Assembly (NCBI GenBank): GCA_003526845.1
Contig: DPVM01000001.1
Location: 1 to 64,000 of the forward strand
Direction of reading: 5' to 3'
Source of the DNA: Oscillospiraceae bacterium
GTDB lineage: Bacteria; Bacillota; Clostridia; Oscillospirales; Acutalibacteraceae
Length of the DNA stretch: 64,000 bases
The notes under the pieces are model-generated. The model searched no databases, had not been told where the DNA came from, and saw only the letters and a program-made list of their open reading frames with translations. Below, piece after piece: positions 9,031-17,807 of the stretch (its first letter is position 1; every line of letters starts with the position of its first letter). Made by a program: the position numbers and the translations under genes.

Positions 9031-10296
9031 ATGAAAACACCAGCCATTAAATCTCAAATAGGAACATGGGTATATTATGTTTCCACTATGTCATTTAAAC
9101 AAGTTCAGGATTATGTAAAGAGGATTGACGACGAACTGCATAAATCTACTTTGCTTAGAGAAATGCTTCAAAGAAGCATTTCAGATAATTATAAAAGCAT
9201 TGCACATTATATTGAAACCCAGGAAGAGCATTTTTTTAATGCACTTATTCTAGCTGTTTATGATGGTGACCCTAAGTGGCACGAAATAAGGATAGAAACA
9301 GATGAATTGGACGAATATATTGGTTTAGGTGTTCTTGAATTGTCAGGAAATGAAAAAATCTTTCCAATTGATGGTCAACATAGAGTGGAAGGCATCAAGA
9401 AAGTTATGTCTTCATCAGATAAATATTCTAACGAGCAAATTCCCGTTGTTTTTATTGGACACAAAAAAGATGCAGAGGGGATGCAAAGAGCAAGACGCTT
9501 ATTTAGTACATTAAATAGGTATGCAAAACCCGTTTCTATGCGTGATATTATTGCTTTAGACGAAGATGATATAATCGCTATATCCTCTAGAGAATTAATT
9601 GATAATCATATTCTTTTTTCAAATGATAGAATTCTTGATTCAAAAACAAAAGCAATACCAGAAACCAATACTACCGCATTTACTACGATCATCACTTTTT
9701 ATGAGTGTAATAAAATATTATTGTCGTTATTTTTATCAGACAGAGAGGTTTTTAACAGCGACAACAGAAAATTAAGAGGAACCTCTAAAATTAAAGAGTT
9801 TATTAGAATTAGACCTAATGACGAAGATATTTCAGCATTTTATGGTTTATGCAATGACTTTTGGACAAGTGTCTGCAAGGCTTTTAAAGATGTTTCAGAT
9901 TATATTAATTTAGATATTGCAGATACGCATTTATTTAGAAACAAAGAGGGAGGAAATATATTATTTCGTCCGGTTGCCTTAATTCCATTTGTCAAAGCAA
10001 GTGTTAGATTTGCCAATCAAAAGAGGTGCACTTTTGATAAAGCCTTTGTCACATTTCCTAAAACAATTCTTGCCTTAAACCAACCAATTTGGAAAAATGT
10101 ATTATGGAATCCTCAAAGAAAAACAATGGTTATGAATAATCAATCTTTGACAGAATTAATTATATTGTATTATTGGGACAAATCGTTATTAACAAAAAAG
10201 GAAAAAGAAAAAATGTTCCAAGAATTACAAATATTAAACCAATTAAATAACATAGATGATGTTACGGATTTAGTTAATGGAGTTTTTTATGAGTGA
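9031..10296 (+). CDS. DGQHR-domain, DndB-like protein
   Basis: 421 residues. The signature IDGQHRVEGI is at residues 112-121, followed by the usual LFSTLNRYAKPV segment near 160. This is the DGQHR domain of DndB and related phosphorothioation-associated proteins (ParB/Srx-related fold). DndB has been reported as a transcriptional regulator of dnd genes and affects modification frequency; other DGQHR proteins are uncharacterised. It follows the GIY-YIG gene by 12 bases with AAAGGAG as ribosome site, and its stop overlaps the start of the cysteine desulfurase gene by 8 bases. Length is typical for the family. It strongly supports reading the whole operon as phosphorothioation-related. Confidence 0.85.
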   Translation: MKTPAIKSQIGTWVYYVSTMSFKQVQDYVKRIDDELHKSTLLREMLQRSISDNYKSIAHYIETQEEHFFNALILAVYDGDPKWHEIRIETDELDEYIGLGVLELSGNEKIFPIDGQHRVEGIKKVMSSSDKYSNEQIPVVFIGHKKDAEGMQRARRLFSTLNRYAKPVSMRDIIALDEDDIIAISSRELIDNHILFSNDRILDSKTKAIPETNTTAFTTIITFYECNKILLSLFLSDREVFNSDNRKLRGTSKIKEFIRIRPNDEDISAFYGLCNDFWTSVCKAFKDVSDYINLDIADTHLFRNKEGGNILFRPVALIPFVKASVRFANQKRCTFDKAFVTFPKTILALNQPIWKNVLWNPQRKTMVMNNQSLTELIILYYWDKSLLTKKEKEKMFQELQILNQLNNIDDVTDLVNGVFYE

Positions 10297-11452
10297 TTTA
10301 AAAAAAATAGCATACTTCGATAATGCTGCAACCACATATCCAAAACCTGAGAGTGTGTATGATTTTACTGACAGGTTTTACAGGGAATGCGGTGTTAATG
10401 TTGGAAGAGGTCAGCACAAACTTGCTTCCAAAGCATCGGCACTTGTTCAGGAAACAAGAGAGTTGATTTTAGAACTGTCTCATTGTCCTGCAAAAAAGGT
10501 TGTGTTTACTCATACTGCAACCGAGGCAATCAACTTTGTATTAAGAGGTCTACCTGTTAATAACAAATATACAGTTTACATTTCTCCTTTTGAGCATAAT
10601 GCTGTTACCCGTGTTCTTTATCATTTGCAGTCGATATATGATATTCAGGTTGAAACTCTCTGTTTTGACAAGGCGACAATGACTTATAATTTTCCAAGGA
10701 TTCGTAATCAGTTTGCTGAGAAGAAACCGAATTGGATGGTGGTAAGCCATGCAAGTAATGTCTGCGGTGTGGTATCTCCGATAAAAGAACTTTGTCATTT
10801 ATCTAAAGAATTTGGTGCAATCAATATTATTGATATGTGCCAAACGGCAGGTCTTGTTGATGCCGATCTTAGTGGTGAAGATATAGATTTTGCTGTGTTC
10901 GCAGGACATAAGACCTTGTATTCACCCTTTGGTATTGCAGGTGTTGTCAGTAGTTTTGCAATCAAACCGCAACCGCTTTTGTTTGGTGGAACAGGTGTAG
11001 ATTCTGCTAATCAAGCATTGCCTGAAAGTGTTCCGGAGCGATATGAGGTTGCAAGCCCTGATATCGCTGCTATTGCGGGATTAAATGCATCTCTTAAATG
11101 GATTAAAAAAACAGGAATTCAAAATATCTATGAGAAGGAGCAAAAAAATTATAAGCGTCTTGTTGAACTCCTTTCTAGGTATGAGAATATCAAAATTATT
11201 GACACAATCGATGCAGAGTCGATTGGCGTTGTTTCTTGTTTATTTGAAGGATATGGTAGTGATAGTATAGGACAAATTCTCAGTGAACAGAATGTTGCTG
11301 TCAGAACCGGACTTCACTGCGCGCCAATCGCACATAAATTTATAGGAACTTTTCCTGCAGGAACTGTTAGATTCAGCGTAAGCTACTTTAACTCTGATGA
11401 AGATTTTGATGTTTTAGAAGCTGCGCTTGATTATATTGAATTGAATTCATAG
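10289..11452 (+). CDS. Cysteine desulfurase (DndA/SspA/SufS-like)
   Basis: 387 residues from ATG 10289, chosen because GGAG at 10279-10282 sits 6 bases upstream and the protein then begins as the family usually does (YFDNAATTYPKP). An in-frame ATG exists at 10277. PLP-binding Lys is in FAGHKTLYSP (about residue 207) and the catalytic Cys in RTGLHCAP (about 343). It is a class-V aminotransferase-fold enzyme taking sulfur from L-cysteine to form a persulfide. In this operon the likely acceptor is the DndC/SspD-like protein. Having its own desulfurase means the system need not borrow the housekeeping IscS/SufS enzyme. Confidence 0.9.
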   Translation: MSDLKKIAYFDNAATTYPKPESVYDFTDRFYRECGVNVGRGQHKLASKASALVQETRELILELSHCPAKKVVFTHTATEAINFVLRGLPVNNKYTVYISPFEHNAVTRVLYHLQSIYDIQVETLCFDKATMTYNFPRIRNQFAEKKPNWMVVSHASNVCGVVSPIKELCHLSKEFGAINIIDMCQTAGLVDADLSGEDIDFAVFAGHKTLYSPFGIAGVVSSFAIKPQPLLFGGTGVDSANQALPESVPERYEVASPDIAAIAGLNASLKWIKKTGIQNIYEKEQKNYKRLVELLSRYENIKIIDTIDAESIGVVSCLFEGYGSDSIGQILSEQNVAVRTGLHCAPIAHKFIGTFPAGTVRFSVSYFNSDEDFDVLEAALDYIELNS

Positions 11453-11460
11453 TTGAGCAT

Positions 11461-11709
11461 ATGAGAGAAGAAAATTTTGAATAATACTTACTGTCTGATG
11501 AATCAATTAAAAGCAAATTGAAGGCAGTAAATTCAAGACTTATTGAAAGAGAATTTGAAGTGGATCTTAATTAGATTGTATCCGACGATGATAAGATGTA
11601 CGAAATACTTATTAGAGCAAAGCAGGAGACGAATGACCATAACGGTAACAATTTGACTCTTTTCGAAAGTTTTATAAATTATCGAACAGAACAAGATTTC
11701 AAACATTAG
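11461..11709 (+). pseudogene. Broken small gene with two in-frame stops
   Basis: Starting at ATG 11461, the frame reads 82 sense/stop positions to a final TAG at 11707 but is interrupted by TAA at 11482-11484 and TAG at 11572-11574. The three pieces read as one plausible hydrophilic protein (SDESIKSKLKAVNSRL, then VSDDDKMYEILIRAK, then LTLFESFINYRTEQDF), so it looks like a gene disabled by point mutations. It fills exactly the gap between the desulfurase and helicase genes, both otherwise in a compact operon. I do not recognise the family with certainty; it resembles small proteins scattered in restriction-type loci. Stop-codon readthrough of two different stops is unlikely. Confidence 0.65.
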
Positions 11710-11739
11710 CTAAATACAAACACAAGGTGGTGTGATACT

Positions 11740-13947
11740 GTGAGTTTTCAAGAACTCGATATAAAAAAAGAATATCGTTCTCTGCTTGACAGTGTTGCAA
11801 AGGACTTTTATATTCCCTTGCTTAGCCAAGCAGTAAAGTATCAAAGAGCAGTTGGCTTTTTCTCGTCTTCTTGCTTGGTGGAAATATCGAAGGGTATTTC
11901 TGAATTTGCTAAGAATGGCGGTAAAATTCAGTTGGTTGCATCGCCCTATCTGTCTGATGAGGATGTTGAAGCAATTAAAAGCGGTTACGCCATGAGAGAC
12001 CAGGTTGTAAAAGAGGCAATCCGCAGAGAAATGACAGAAGGAAAGACTCCTTTTGAAAAGGCTAGACTCAACTTGTTGGCGAATCTTATTTCGGATGGTG
12101 TTTTGGATATTAAGATTGCCTTCACAGAGGACTCCGATCGTATGGGAATGTACCATGAGAAGATGGGAATTATAACAGATGCTAAAGGGAATCGAGTTGC
12201 GTTTGCAGGTTCTATGAATGAATCTGCAACTGCCATGACGCTGAATTATGAGGCCATTGATGTATTTTGCTCTTGGAAGGGCGAAGAGGATCGCGTGATT
12301 GCAAAGGAAAATGCCTTTACATCTATTTGGAATGATACCGAGCCGAATATCAAGATAATCGATTTCCCCGAACTAAAGCAGGAAATCATTGAGAAATACA
12401 AACGATCTGTTCCGGACTTTGAGATTGATAAAAAGGAATACTCATCTAATATTGATACTGTTTTGCATACAGATTTAGGTACTCATACTGAATATTGTCC
12501 AAAGTTTCCTGAGTGGTTTAAGCTCCACGACTATCAGAACGAAGCAATCACCGAATGGCAGAAACACAATTACAGAGGAATCTTTGATATGGCTACCGGT
12601 ACCGGTAAGACATATACGGGACTTGGTGCCCTGACAATCCTAAGCAAAAATATAGATTATAAGTTGGCAGCAATTATAGTTTGTCCTTATCAACACCTTG
12701 TTGAGCAGTGGGTAGAGGATATTCTAAGGTTTAACATTGACCCAATAATTGGATATAGTGATTCTTCTCAAAAGGATTGGCCAAAACGCTTGAAGGACGC
12801 GATTCGAGACCAAAAGTTAAAGGTAAGAGGAAAGGAATTCTTCTGCTTTATTTGTACTAATGCGACCTTCAGTTCCGACTATGTTCAAAACCAGTTGGCG
12901 AAGATAAAATCAGATATATTATTAATGGTAGACGAAGCACACAACTTCGGAGCACCATACTTAAGTTGTCTGCTCTATGATAATTACAAGTATCGTTTGG
13001 CATTATCAGCAACACTCGACCGTCATAATGACGAGGAAGGAACAACTAAACTCTATGATTTCTTCGGCGAAAAGTGTATTGAATATACTCTTGACCGAGC
13101 AATTGAAGAGAAAAAACTGACTAAGTATAAATACTATCCTATCGTTGTCACTCTTACCGAGGAAGAACTTGAGGCATACGATAATCTCAGTTATGAAATC
13201 GGAAAGTGTATTATGAAAGGTGAAAACGGCAAGATGAAGTTAAGCAGCAGGGGAGAAAAGCTTGCGCTTAAGCGTTCACGTATTGTTGCCGGTGCCAAGA
13301 ATAAGTTGAAAATGCTCGAACAGGTGATTCAGCCATATATCCACGATAAACACATTCTTGTTTATTGCGGTGCGACTAAAGGTCTTGAACAAAATCAAGA
13401 TCGATCTGATGTTGACAGTGAAGATGTTAGACAGATTGATGCAGTAACTGACTTGCTTGGAAACAAGCTCGGTATGGAAGTATCACAGTTTACATCAAGG
13501 GAAAGTGTTGAAGAAAGGGAGATTCTCAAACGAGAATTCTCTGCCGGTGATACATTGAAGGTCCTTATTGCCATTAAATGTCTTGATGAAGGTGTCAACA
13601 TACCGAAAATAAAAACGGCATTCATTTTAGCAAGTACGACCAACCCTAAAGAGTATATACAAAGACGAGGGCGTGTGCTGAGATTAGCGGATGGTAAGGA
13701 ATATGCAGAAATTTATGATTTTGTTACCTTGCCATATGATACCGAGTCGGTGACCTCGTTGACTGAGACACAGATCAAACGGAGTTTGACACTTGTAAAA
13801 AATGAATTGAGGAGAGTTGAGGAATTTTCCCGAATTGCTGTTAATATGGTTGAATCTGCAAGTCTTGTTGATGAGATTAAAGATGCATATGGAATACAAG
13901 AATTAAATTGGAATAACGAAGAGGAGGATTATGGTTATGGCTTCTGA
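11740..13947 (+). CDS. PLD-nuclease/DEAH helicase fusion, probable effector
   Basis: 735 residues from GTG 11740 (AAGGTGG 9 bases upstream). Residues 1-220 form a phospholipase D-like domain with an HxKxxxxxD motif (HEKMGIITD, about 139-147) followed by GSMNES. Then come a superfamily-2 helicase core: Walker A MATGTGKT (about 283-290), DEAH (about 398), SATLDRH (motif III), and the second RecA lobe ending in motif VI QRRGRVLR (about 639-646). One HKD motif per chain suggests a dimeric PLD active site. Such proteins are common in type III-like restriction and phosphorothioate-linked systems. The role inferred here is cleavage or translocation on unmodified DNA. It starts the second half of the operon and overlaps the next gene. 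Confidence 0.85.
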   Translation: MSFQELDIKKEYRSLLDSVAKDFYIPLLSQAVKYQRAVGFFSSSCLVEISKGISEFAKNGGKIQLVASPYLSDEDVEAIKSGYAMRDQVVKEAIRREMTEGKTPFEKARLNLLANLISDGVLDIKIAFTEDSDRMGMYHEKMGIITDAKGNRVAFAGSMNESATAMTLNYEAIDVFCSWKGEEDRVIAKENAFTSIWNDTEPNIKIIDFPELKQEIIEKYKRSVPDFEIDKKEYSSNIDTVLHTDLGTHTEYCPKFPEWFKLHDYQNEAITEWQKHNYRGIFDMATGTGKTYTGLGALTILSKNIDYKLAAIIVCPYQHLVEQWVEDILRFNIDPIIGYSDSSQKDWPKRLKDAIRDQKLKVRGKEFFCFICTNATFSSDYVQNQLAKIKSDILLMVDEAHNFGAPYLSCLLYDNYKYRLALSATLDRHNDEEGTTKLYDFFGEKCIEYTLDRAIEEKKLTKYKYYPIVVTLTEEELEAYDNLSYEIGKCIMKGENGKMKLSSRGEKLALKRSRIVAGAKNKLKMLEQVIQPYIHDKHILVYCGATKGLEQNQDRSDVDSEDVRQIDAVTDLLGNKLGMEVSQFTSRESVEEREILKREFSAGDTLKVLIAIKCLDEGVNIPKIKTAFILASTTNPKEYIQRRGRVLRLADGKEYAEIYDFVTLPYDTESVTSLTETQIKRSLTLVKNELRRVEEFSRIAVNMVESASLVDEIKDAYGIQELNWNNEEEDYGYGF

Positions 13948-14113
13948 AAAGATGGAAGTTAATGGTGTTGAAATAGATGTTCAAAAGGCACAACGTATGC
14001 TGCAACGCATAATCGTTCGTGAAAAAACTAACATCAAAACAAAGCAGTTCAATGATACCGAGATGGCAAAGAAAATTAAAAAGATGATTGAGGAGGAAGT
14101 ACAATGCTATTAA
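13937..14113 (+). CDS. Small conserved-looking protein between helicase and SMC ATPase
   Basis: 58 residues from ATG 13937 (GAGGAGG 9 bases upstream); an in-frame ATG at 13931 has too short a spacing. Its start lies inside the end of the helicase gene and its stop overlaps the start of the SMC ATPase gene by 10 bases, so translation of the three is probably coupled. It is Lys/Glu-rich and largely helical: VNGVEIDVQKAQRMLQRIIV, then a C-terminal MAKKIKKMIEEEV. No Cys pair or membrane segment. I recall small proteins of this size in phosphorothioation loci but cannot assign a family. A subunit bridging helicase and SMC ATPase is a reasonable guess. Confidence 0.7.
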   Translation: MASEKMEVNGVEIDVQKAQRMLQRIIVREKTNIKTKQFNDTEMAKKIKKMIEEEVQCY

Positions 14114-16089
14114 AGTCGTTAAAGCTGAAGGATTTCCGCCAATTCAAAGGTGAACAGGAAATCACCTTCTCAACTGATCCAATTCGTAATGTAACCGTAA
14201 TTATGGGTGAAAACGGCTCCGGTAAAACTACTCTTGCTCAAGCATTTACATGGTGCCTTTATGGGGATACTGACTTCGATGATAAGTCTATGCTTTGCAA
14301 AGCAACTGCACAATCAATGCTACCTGGAAACGAGGAGAAAGTTCGTGTAGAGTTAGCACTTAAACATAATAACATTGAATATCTTTGCATTCGGGAACAG
14401 CTCTATTCAAAGGATAATTCTGGTTCTATTAGAAGACATAATCAGACCACCTTCAAGATTGCTTACAAAAACACGGATGGTCAACGTGAGTATGTTCCTG
14501 ACGGAGAAACGGAACTCCGCATGAAGGAAATTCTTCCAAAGGAACTTTCAAAGTATTTTTTCTTTGACGGTGAGCGCATTGGCAATATGAGTAAGGAAAT
14601 TCGCAAAGGAAAAAGTGCTGAATTTGCACAAGCAGTTCGCAGTCTTCTTGGTCTGAGTGCCTTTCAATCTGCGCTTGACCATCTTGGTGGCCGTAATTCG
14701 GTTATAAAGATGTATAACGAGAGTTATGACACCAAGAGTGACAGTAAGATAGCTCAGTATACCAAAGAAATTGAAGAGTACGAAAAAAAGCTCCAGACTA
14801 TTGAAGAAAGACTTGCTGCCATTGACGGAGAAGAAACTATTGCTACAGATAAGAAGGCAGAGCTTGAAGAAGAAATTCGTCAAAACAAGGATAGTGAAAT
14901 TCTTGCAAAAGAACGTGATAAACTTGTGCGTAAGACCAAAGAACTAGTTGTACAAAAAGCTTCTAGTGAGGATTCATTGCTTAAAGTGTTCAATAACAAT
15001 GCGCATTCTTATTTTGCTAAAAAGTTGATGAGCGACGCTCTTTCTCAACTTGCCGCTGCAGATAAGATTGATACGGGTATTCCTTATATTCATGCTAAAA
15101 CTATTGAGTTTCTTATTAAACGTAAAAAATGTATTTGTGGTGCTGATATTGAATTTGGTAATGAAGCTTACAAGGAATTAAATGACCTGCTTGAGTTTAT
15201 TCCACCACAGTCTATTGGTACATCTATAGGCCAGTTCGTCCGTGAGTGTGAGCTTAGATGCAAAAGTTCTGATACACTTTTTGAGGATATTTCTACTAAA
15301 TTTGGTTTCATTAGAGAGTTTGACAATACATACAACAGTTATCAGAATCAAATCAACATTATTCGAGAGAAACTAGAAAAGATGAAAAATGTTGGTGAGT
15401 TACAGGCGCGTTTAAGCACCTATGAAAGAGCACTTCGTAATCTTTTTGTTGAAAGACGAGAACTTGACCGTAATCAGGCCCTGTTAGAAAGAGATAAAGA
15501 GCGCAGAGAAACTGAACGTAAGGAACTCTCTTTGAAGGATGAGAACAACCGTAAGATTGAAGTTTATAAGGCGTATGCTCAATATATGCACACTATATTG
15601 CTTTCTCTTTATCAGGAAAAGGAAACGGAAACTAGGCAGCAACTTGAGCAAACTGTCAACGAAATTTTCAAGAGTATTTATAACGGCGGTTTTTCTCTCA
15701 GTATCGATGAGAAGTACAACATTCAGGTTATCGTCAACGAGTTTGAGGGCGTTAATGAGGATGTTGAGACGTCTACAGCTCAGAGTATATCGGTAATCTT
15801 TGCATTTATCGCCGGCGTTATCAAAATGGCTCGTCAGAGTCAGAATCCCGAGAACGAAATGCTTGTGTCTGAGCCTTATCCACTTGTGATGGATGCTCCG
15901 CTTTCTGCATTCGATAAGACCCGTATCCGTACTGTTTGTGATGCACTTCCTAAGGTGGCAGAGCAGGTTATCATTTTTATTAAAGATACTGACGGTGAAC
16001 TAGCGGAAACTTATATGGGCGATAAGGTTGGAAGACGTTTTGAATTTGACAAGAAAAACGAATTTGAAACTAATTTGGTTACGAGGTGA
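14104..16089 (+). CDS. DndD-like SMC/Rad50-type ATPase
   Basis: 661 residues. Walker A is GENGSGKTTL (about residues 36-45), and the C-terminal ABC Walker B/D-loop region is YPLVMDAPLSAFDKTR near 595-610. In between are two long coiled-coil stretches around a hinge with a Cys motif (KKCICGAD, near 340), like the zinc-hook region of DndD and Rad50. Length matches DndD (about 650-670). In Dnd systems DndD is an ATPase thought to act on DNA structure; related SMC ATPases also occur in phosphorothioate-linked restriction modules. Here it sits downstream of the PLD helicase rather than beside the sulfur-transferase gene, so it may belong to the effector half instead of the modification half. Confidence 0.85.
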   Translation: MLLKSLKLKDFRQFKGEQEITFSTDPIRNVTVIMGENGSGKTTLAQAFTWCLYGDTDFDDKSMLCKATAQSMLPGNEEKVRVELALKHNNIEYLCIREQLYSKDNSGSIRRHNQTTFKIAYKNTDGQREYVPDGETELRMKEILPKELSKYFFFDGERIGNMSKEIRKGKSAEFAQAVRSLLGLSAFQSALDHLGGRNSVIKMYNESYDTKSDSKIAQYTKEIEEYEKKLQTIEERLAAIDGEETIATDKKAELEEEIRQNKDSEILAKERDKLVRKTKELVVQKASSEDSLLKVFNNNAHSYFAKKLMSDALSQLAAADKIDTGIPYIHAKTIEFLIKRKKCICGADIEFGNEAYKELNDLLEFIPPQSIGTSIGQFVRECELRCKSSDTLFEDISTKFGFIREFDNTYNSYQNQINIIREKLEKMKNVGELQARLSTYERALRNLFVERRELDRNQALLERDKERRETERKELSLKDENNRKIEVYKAYAQYMHTILLSLYQEKETETRQQLEQTVNEIFKSIYNGGFSLSIDEKYNIQVIVNEFEGVNEDVETSTAQSISVIFAFIAGVIKMARQSQNPENEMLVSEPYPLVMDAPLSAFDKTRIRTVCDALPKVAEQVIIFIKDTDGELAETYMGDKVGRRFEFDKKNEFETNLVTR

Positions 16090-16091
16090 GA

Positions 16092-16619
16092 ATGATGTTT
16101 GATAAAGAATATTCTTTTAGAGGAAAACACGCTGAATATGTTGTAAAACTTACGGCGGAATATGATGATAAACATCATAAGCTCTTCAATACCAACTATG
16201 ATGTTTATGCTGTTGCTCCTATTATAGGCTTTTTATATCAAAGAAAAGCAGAACTTGATAAAACCGGAGATGCAACTAAGATATTTCCGGACAAGCTTAT
16301 AAAAGAGCAGCAAAACCTTCTTTTTAACTATAGATTGATTATGTTGCTTGATGAAAAGCATGAACCTGATTTTAACGAGCGAATCAACAAGGCTTTTCGT
16401 TATTATGGACAAGAAAAGGCAATACCTGATGAAGAACTCTATGAAAACTATGTTAGAGGCGGCGTAGAAGTTCTTTTTGAAAAATTGATTGAACCTGCAA
16501 GAAGTGCTGAAGATTATTTGACAAATCTTTATGACTTTATGGAAGAGTTCGATGAGAGATATAACGACTCGGTTACAACCGAAAGCATTGTTGATCTGTG
16601 CCAGTTAGCAAAAAATTAA
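16092..16619 (+). CDS. Unknown protein of the defence operon
   Basis: About 175 residues. ATG 16092 or 16095 fits GAGGTGAG at 16083-16090; a GTG at 16086 is also open. I do not recognise a family. The middle (YAVAPIIGFLYQRKAELDK, then FPDKLIKEQQNLLFNYRLIMLLDE) and the end (LYDFMEEFDERYND) suggest an all-helical fold without catalytic motifs or membrane segments. It overlaps the end of the DndD-like gene, so a physical partnership with that ATPase is likely. By position it could be the third component of an SspFGH- or Pbe-like module; this rests on gene order only. Confidence 0.75.
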   Translation: MMFDKEYSFRGKHAEYVVKLTAEYDDKHHKLFNTNYDVYAVAPIIGFLYQRKAELDKTGDATKIFPDKLIKEQQNLLFNYRLIMLLDEKHEPDFNERINKAFRYYGQEKAIPDEELYENYVRGGVEVLFEKLIEPARSAEDYLTNLYDFMEEFDERYNDSVTTESIVDLCQLAKN

Positions 16620-16648
16620 TCATATGAGGTGCGAAGGGGGGTAAAATT

Positions 16649-17725
16649 GTGCACGAGGATATAATAGAAAAACTCTATCGGGAATATACTGTGCACGGTT
16701 TTATCTCCGAAGACCATATCTTTGATGTACTTGAAGAGAATGGTATTTCGTTATTTGATGTAGAGTATATCTGTGATCATCTTTTGTCGAAAGGTGTTAT
16801 TATTCGTGATGATACCTTGACCGATGATGAAGAGGACGAGTATGACAGAAGCAATGTTGATTATGAAGCGGTATTTTCAGAGGTTTTGGAGATTGACGAT
16901 ACCTTCACAGATTTCATTGAATACATTCGTGGGATAAAGTCGCCGCAGCACAGAGAATGGATGAATCTGATGCCACAGGTGAAACTTAATAATCCATATG
17001 CTCGGAACCGTATTTTTGAAATGTATATGAAAGTGGCTTTGAGAATTGCACTAGTACATGCAAAAAGATATCATCTTTCCTTAGACGAAACCATTCAGAA
17101 TGCAATGATGGGTCTTTATGTATCGATAGATAAATACGAAACTGCCTGTCAGGAAAATTTCGCATCATACTTTCCATTATGGGTCAGACAGTACATAATG
17201 AGAGATGCTCCAACGTTGAATCCGTTAGTTTATTTTCCAACTCATGTCAAAGATAAACTTTTCTCTATCTATGATAATATGGAAGATTATTTCGAGAATA
17301 TTGATGATAGAACAGAGCCTGGAATTGAACTTTTTCAAAGTATTGCAACAAAACTTGAGTGCAGTATAGAAGAGGCAAGACGACTTTTTGATTACCTTGC
17401 ACCCTATGAAAGTATTGAGGAATTGTTGGGAAATGAAGAAAATGAGTTGTTGTTCTCAGATAACGGGGTCGGTTATGAGAATATGATTGCATTAGCCGAG
17501 AAAAATTTTGACAAAGAAGGCCTCTACAAAAAGTTGTCACTTCTTACATGTCGAGAGCAAGAAGTGCTTAAATTTCGTTATGGCATAGGTCTTAATCATG
17601 AATGTACGCTTGATGAAATTGGCCAAAAATTCAATATTACAAGAGAACGTGTTCGCCAAATTGAAGCTAAGGCAATGCGAAAAATTCGTAGAAGCTACGG
17701 GATAAAAGAGGACGACAAAGATTAG
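16649..17725 (+). CDS. Divergent sigma-70 family factor at end of defence operon
   Basis: 358 residues from GTG 16649 (AAGGGGGG upstream). Residues about 125-190 match sigma region 2: VALRIALVHAKRYHLSLDE, then MMGLYVSIDKYE and YFPLWVRQYIMRD, the counterpart of the RpoD NLRLVV...AKRY...GL..A.DKF...STYA.WWIRQAI pattern. The C-terminus (about 295-350) is a good region 4: LTCREQEVLKFRYG, DEIGQKFNITRERVRQIEAKAMRKIRR. The N-terminal acidic part may stand for region 1.1. Region 3 is weak. It is therefore a full-length but divergent group 1/2-like sigma factor, not a bare HTH protein. It follows the unknown gene by about 30 bases. A dedicated sigma factor may drive this operon or be a sensor; an alternative is that it binds DNA without serving as a true sigma. 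Confidence 0.85.
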   Translation: MHEDIIEKLYREYTVHGFISEDHIFDVLEENGISLFDVEYICDHLLSKGVIIRDDTLTDDEEDEYDRSNVDYEAVFSEVLEIDDTFTDFIEYIRGIKSPQHREWMNLMPQVKLNNPYARNRIFEMYMKVALRIALVHAKRYHLSLDETIQNAMMGLYVSIDKYETACQENFASYFPLWVRQYIMRDAPTLNPLVYFPTHVKDKLFSIYDNMEDYFENIDDRTEPGIELFQSIATKLECSIEEARRLFDYLAPYESIEELLGNEENELLFSDNGVGYENMIALAEKNFDKEGLYKKLSLLTCREQEVLKFRYGIGLNHECTLDEIGQKFNITRERVRQIEAKAMRKIRRSYGIKEDDKD

Positions 17726-17807
17726 TATTTGGTATAAATATTTGAAAAGCTTGGGAATTGAAGAAATTTGATTATCGCTCAAAATTCCGAATTTGCAGAG
17801 GTGGATT

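Noticed and set aside
11740..12156. Minus-strand frame over the start of the helicase gene
   Set aside because: Antisense to a gene with clear PLD and helicase motifs; no start signal.
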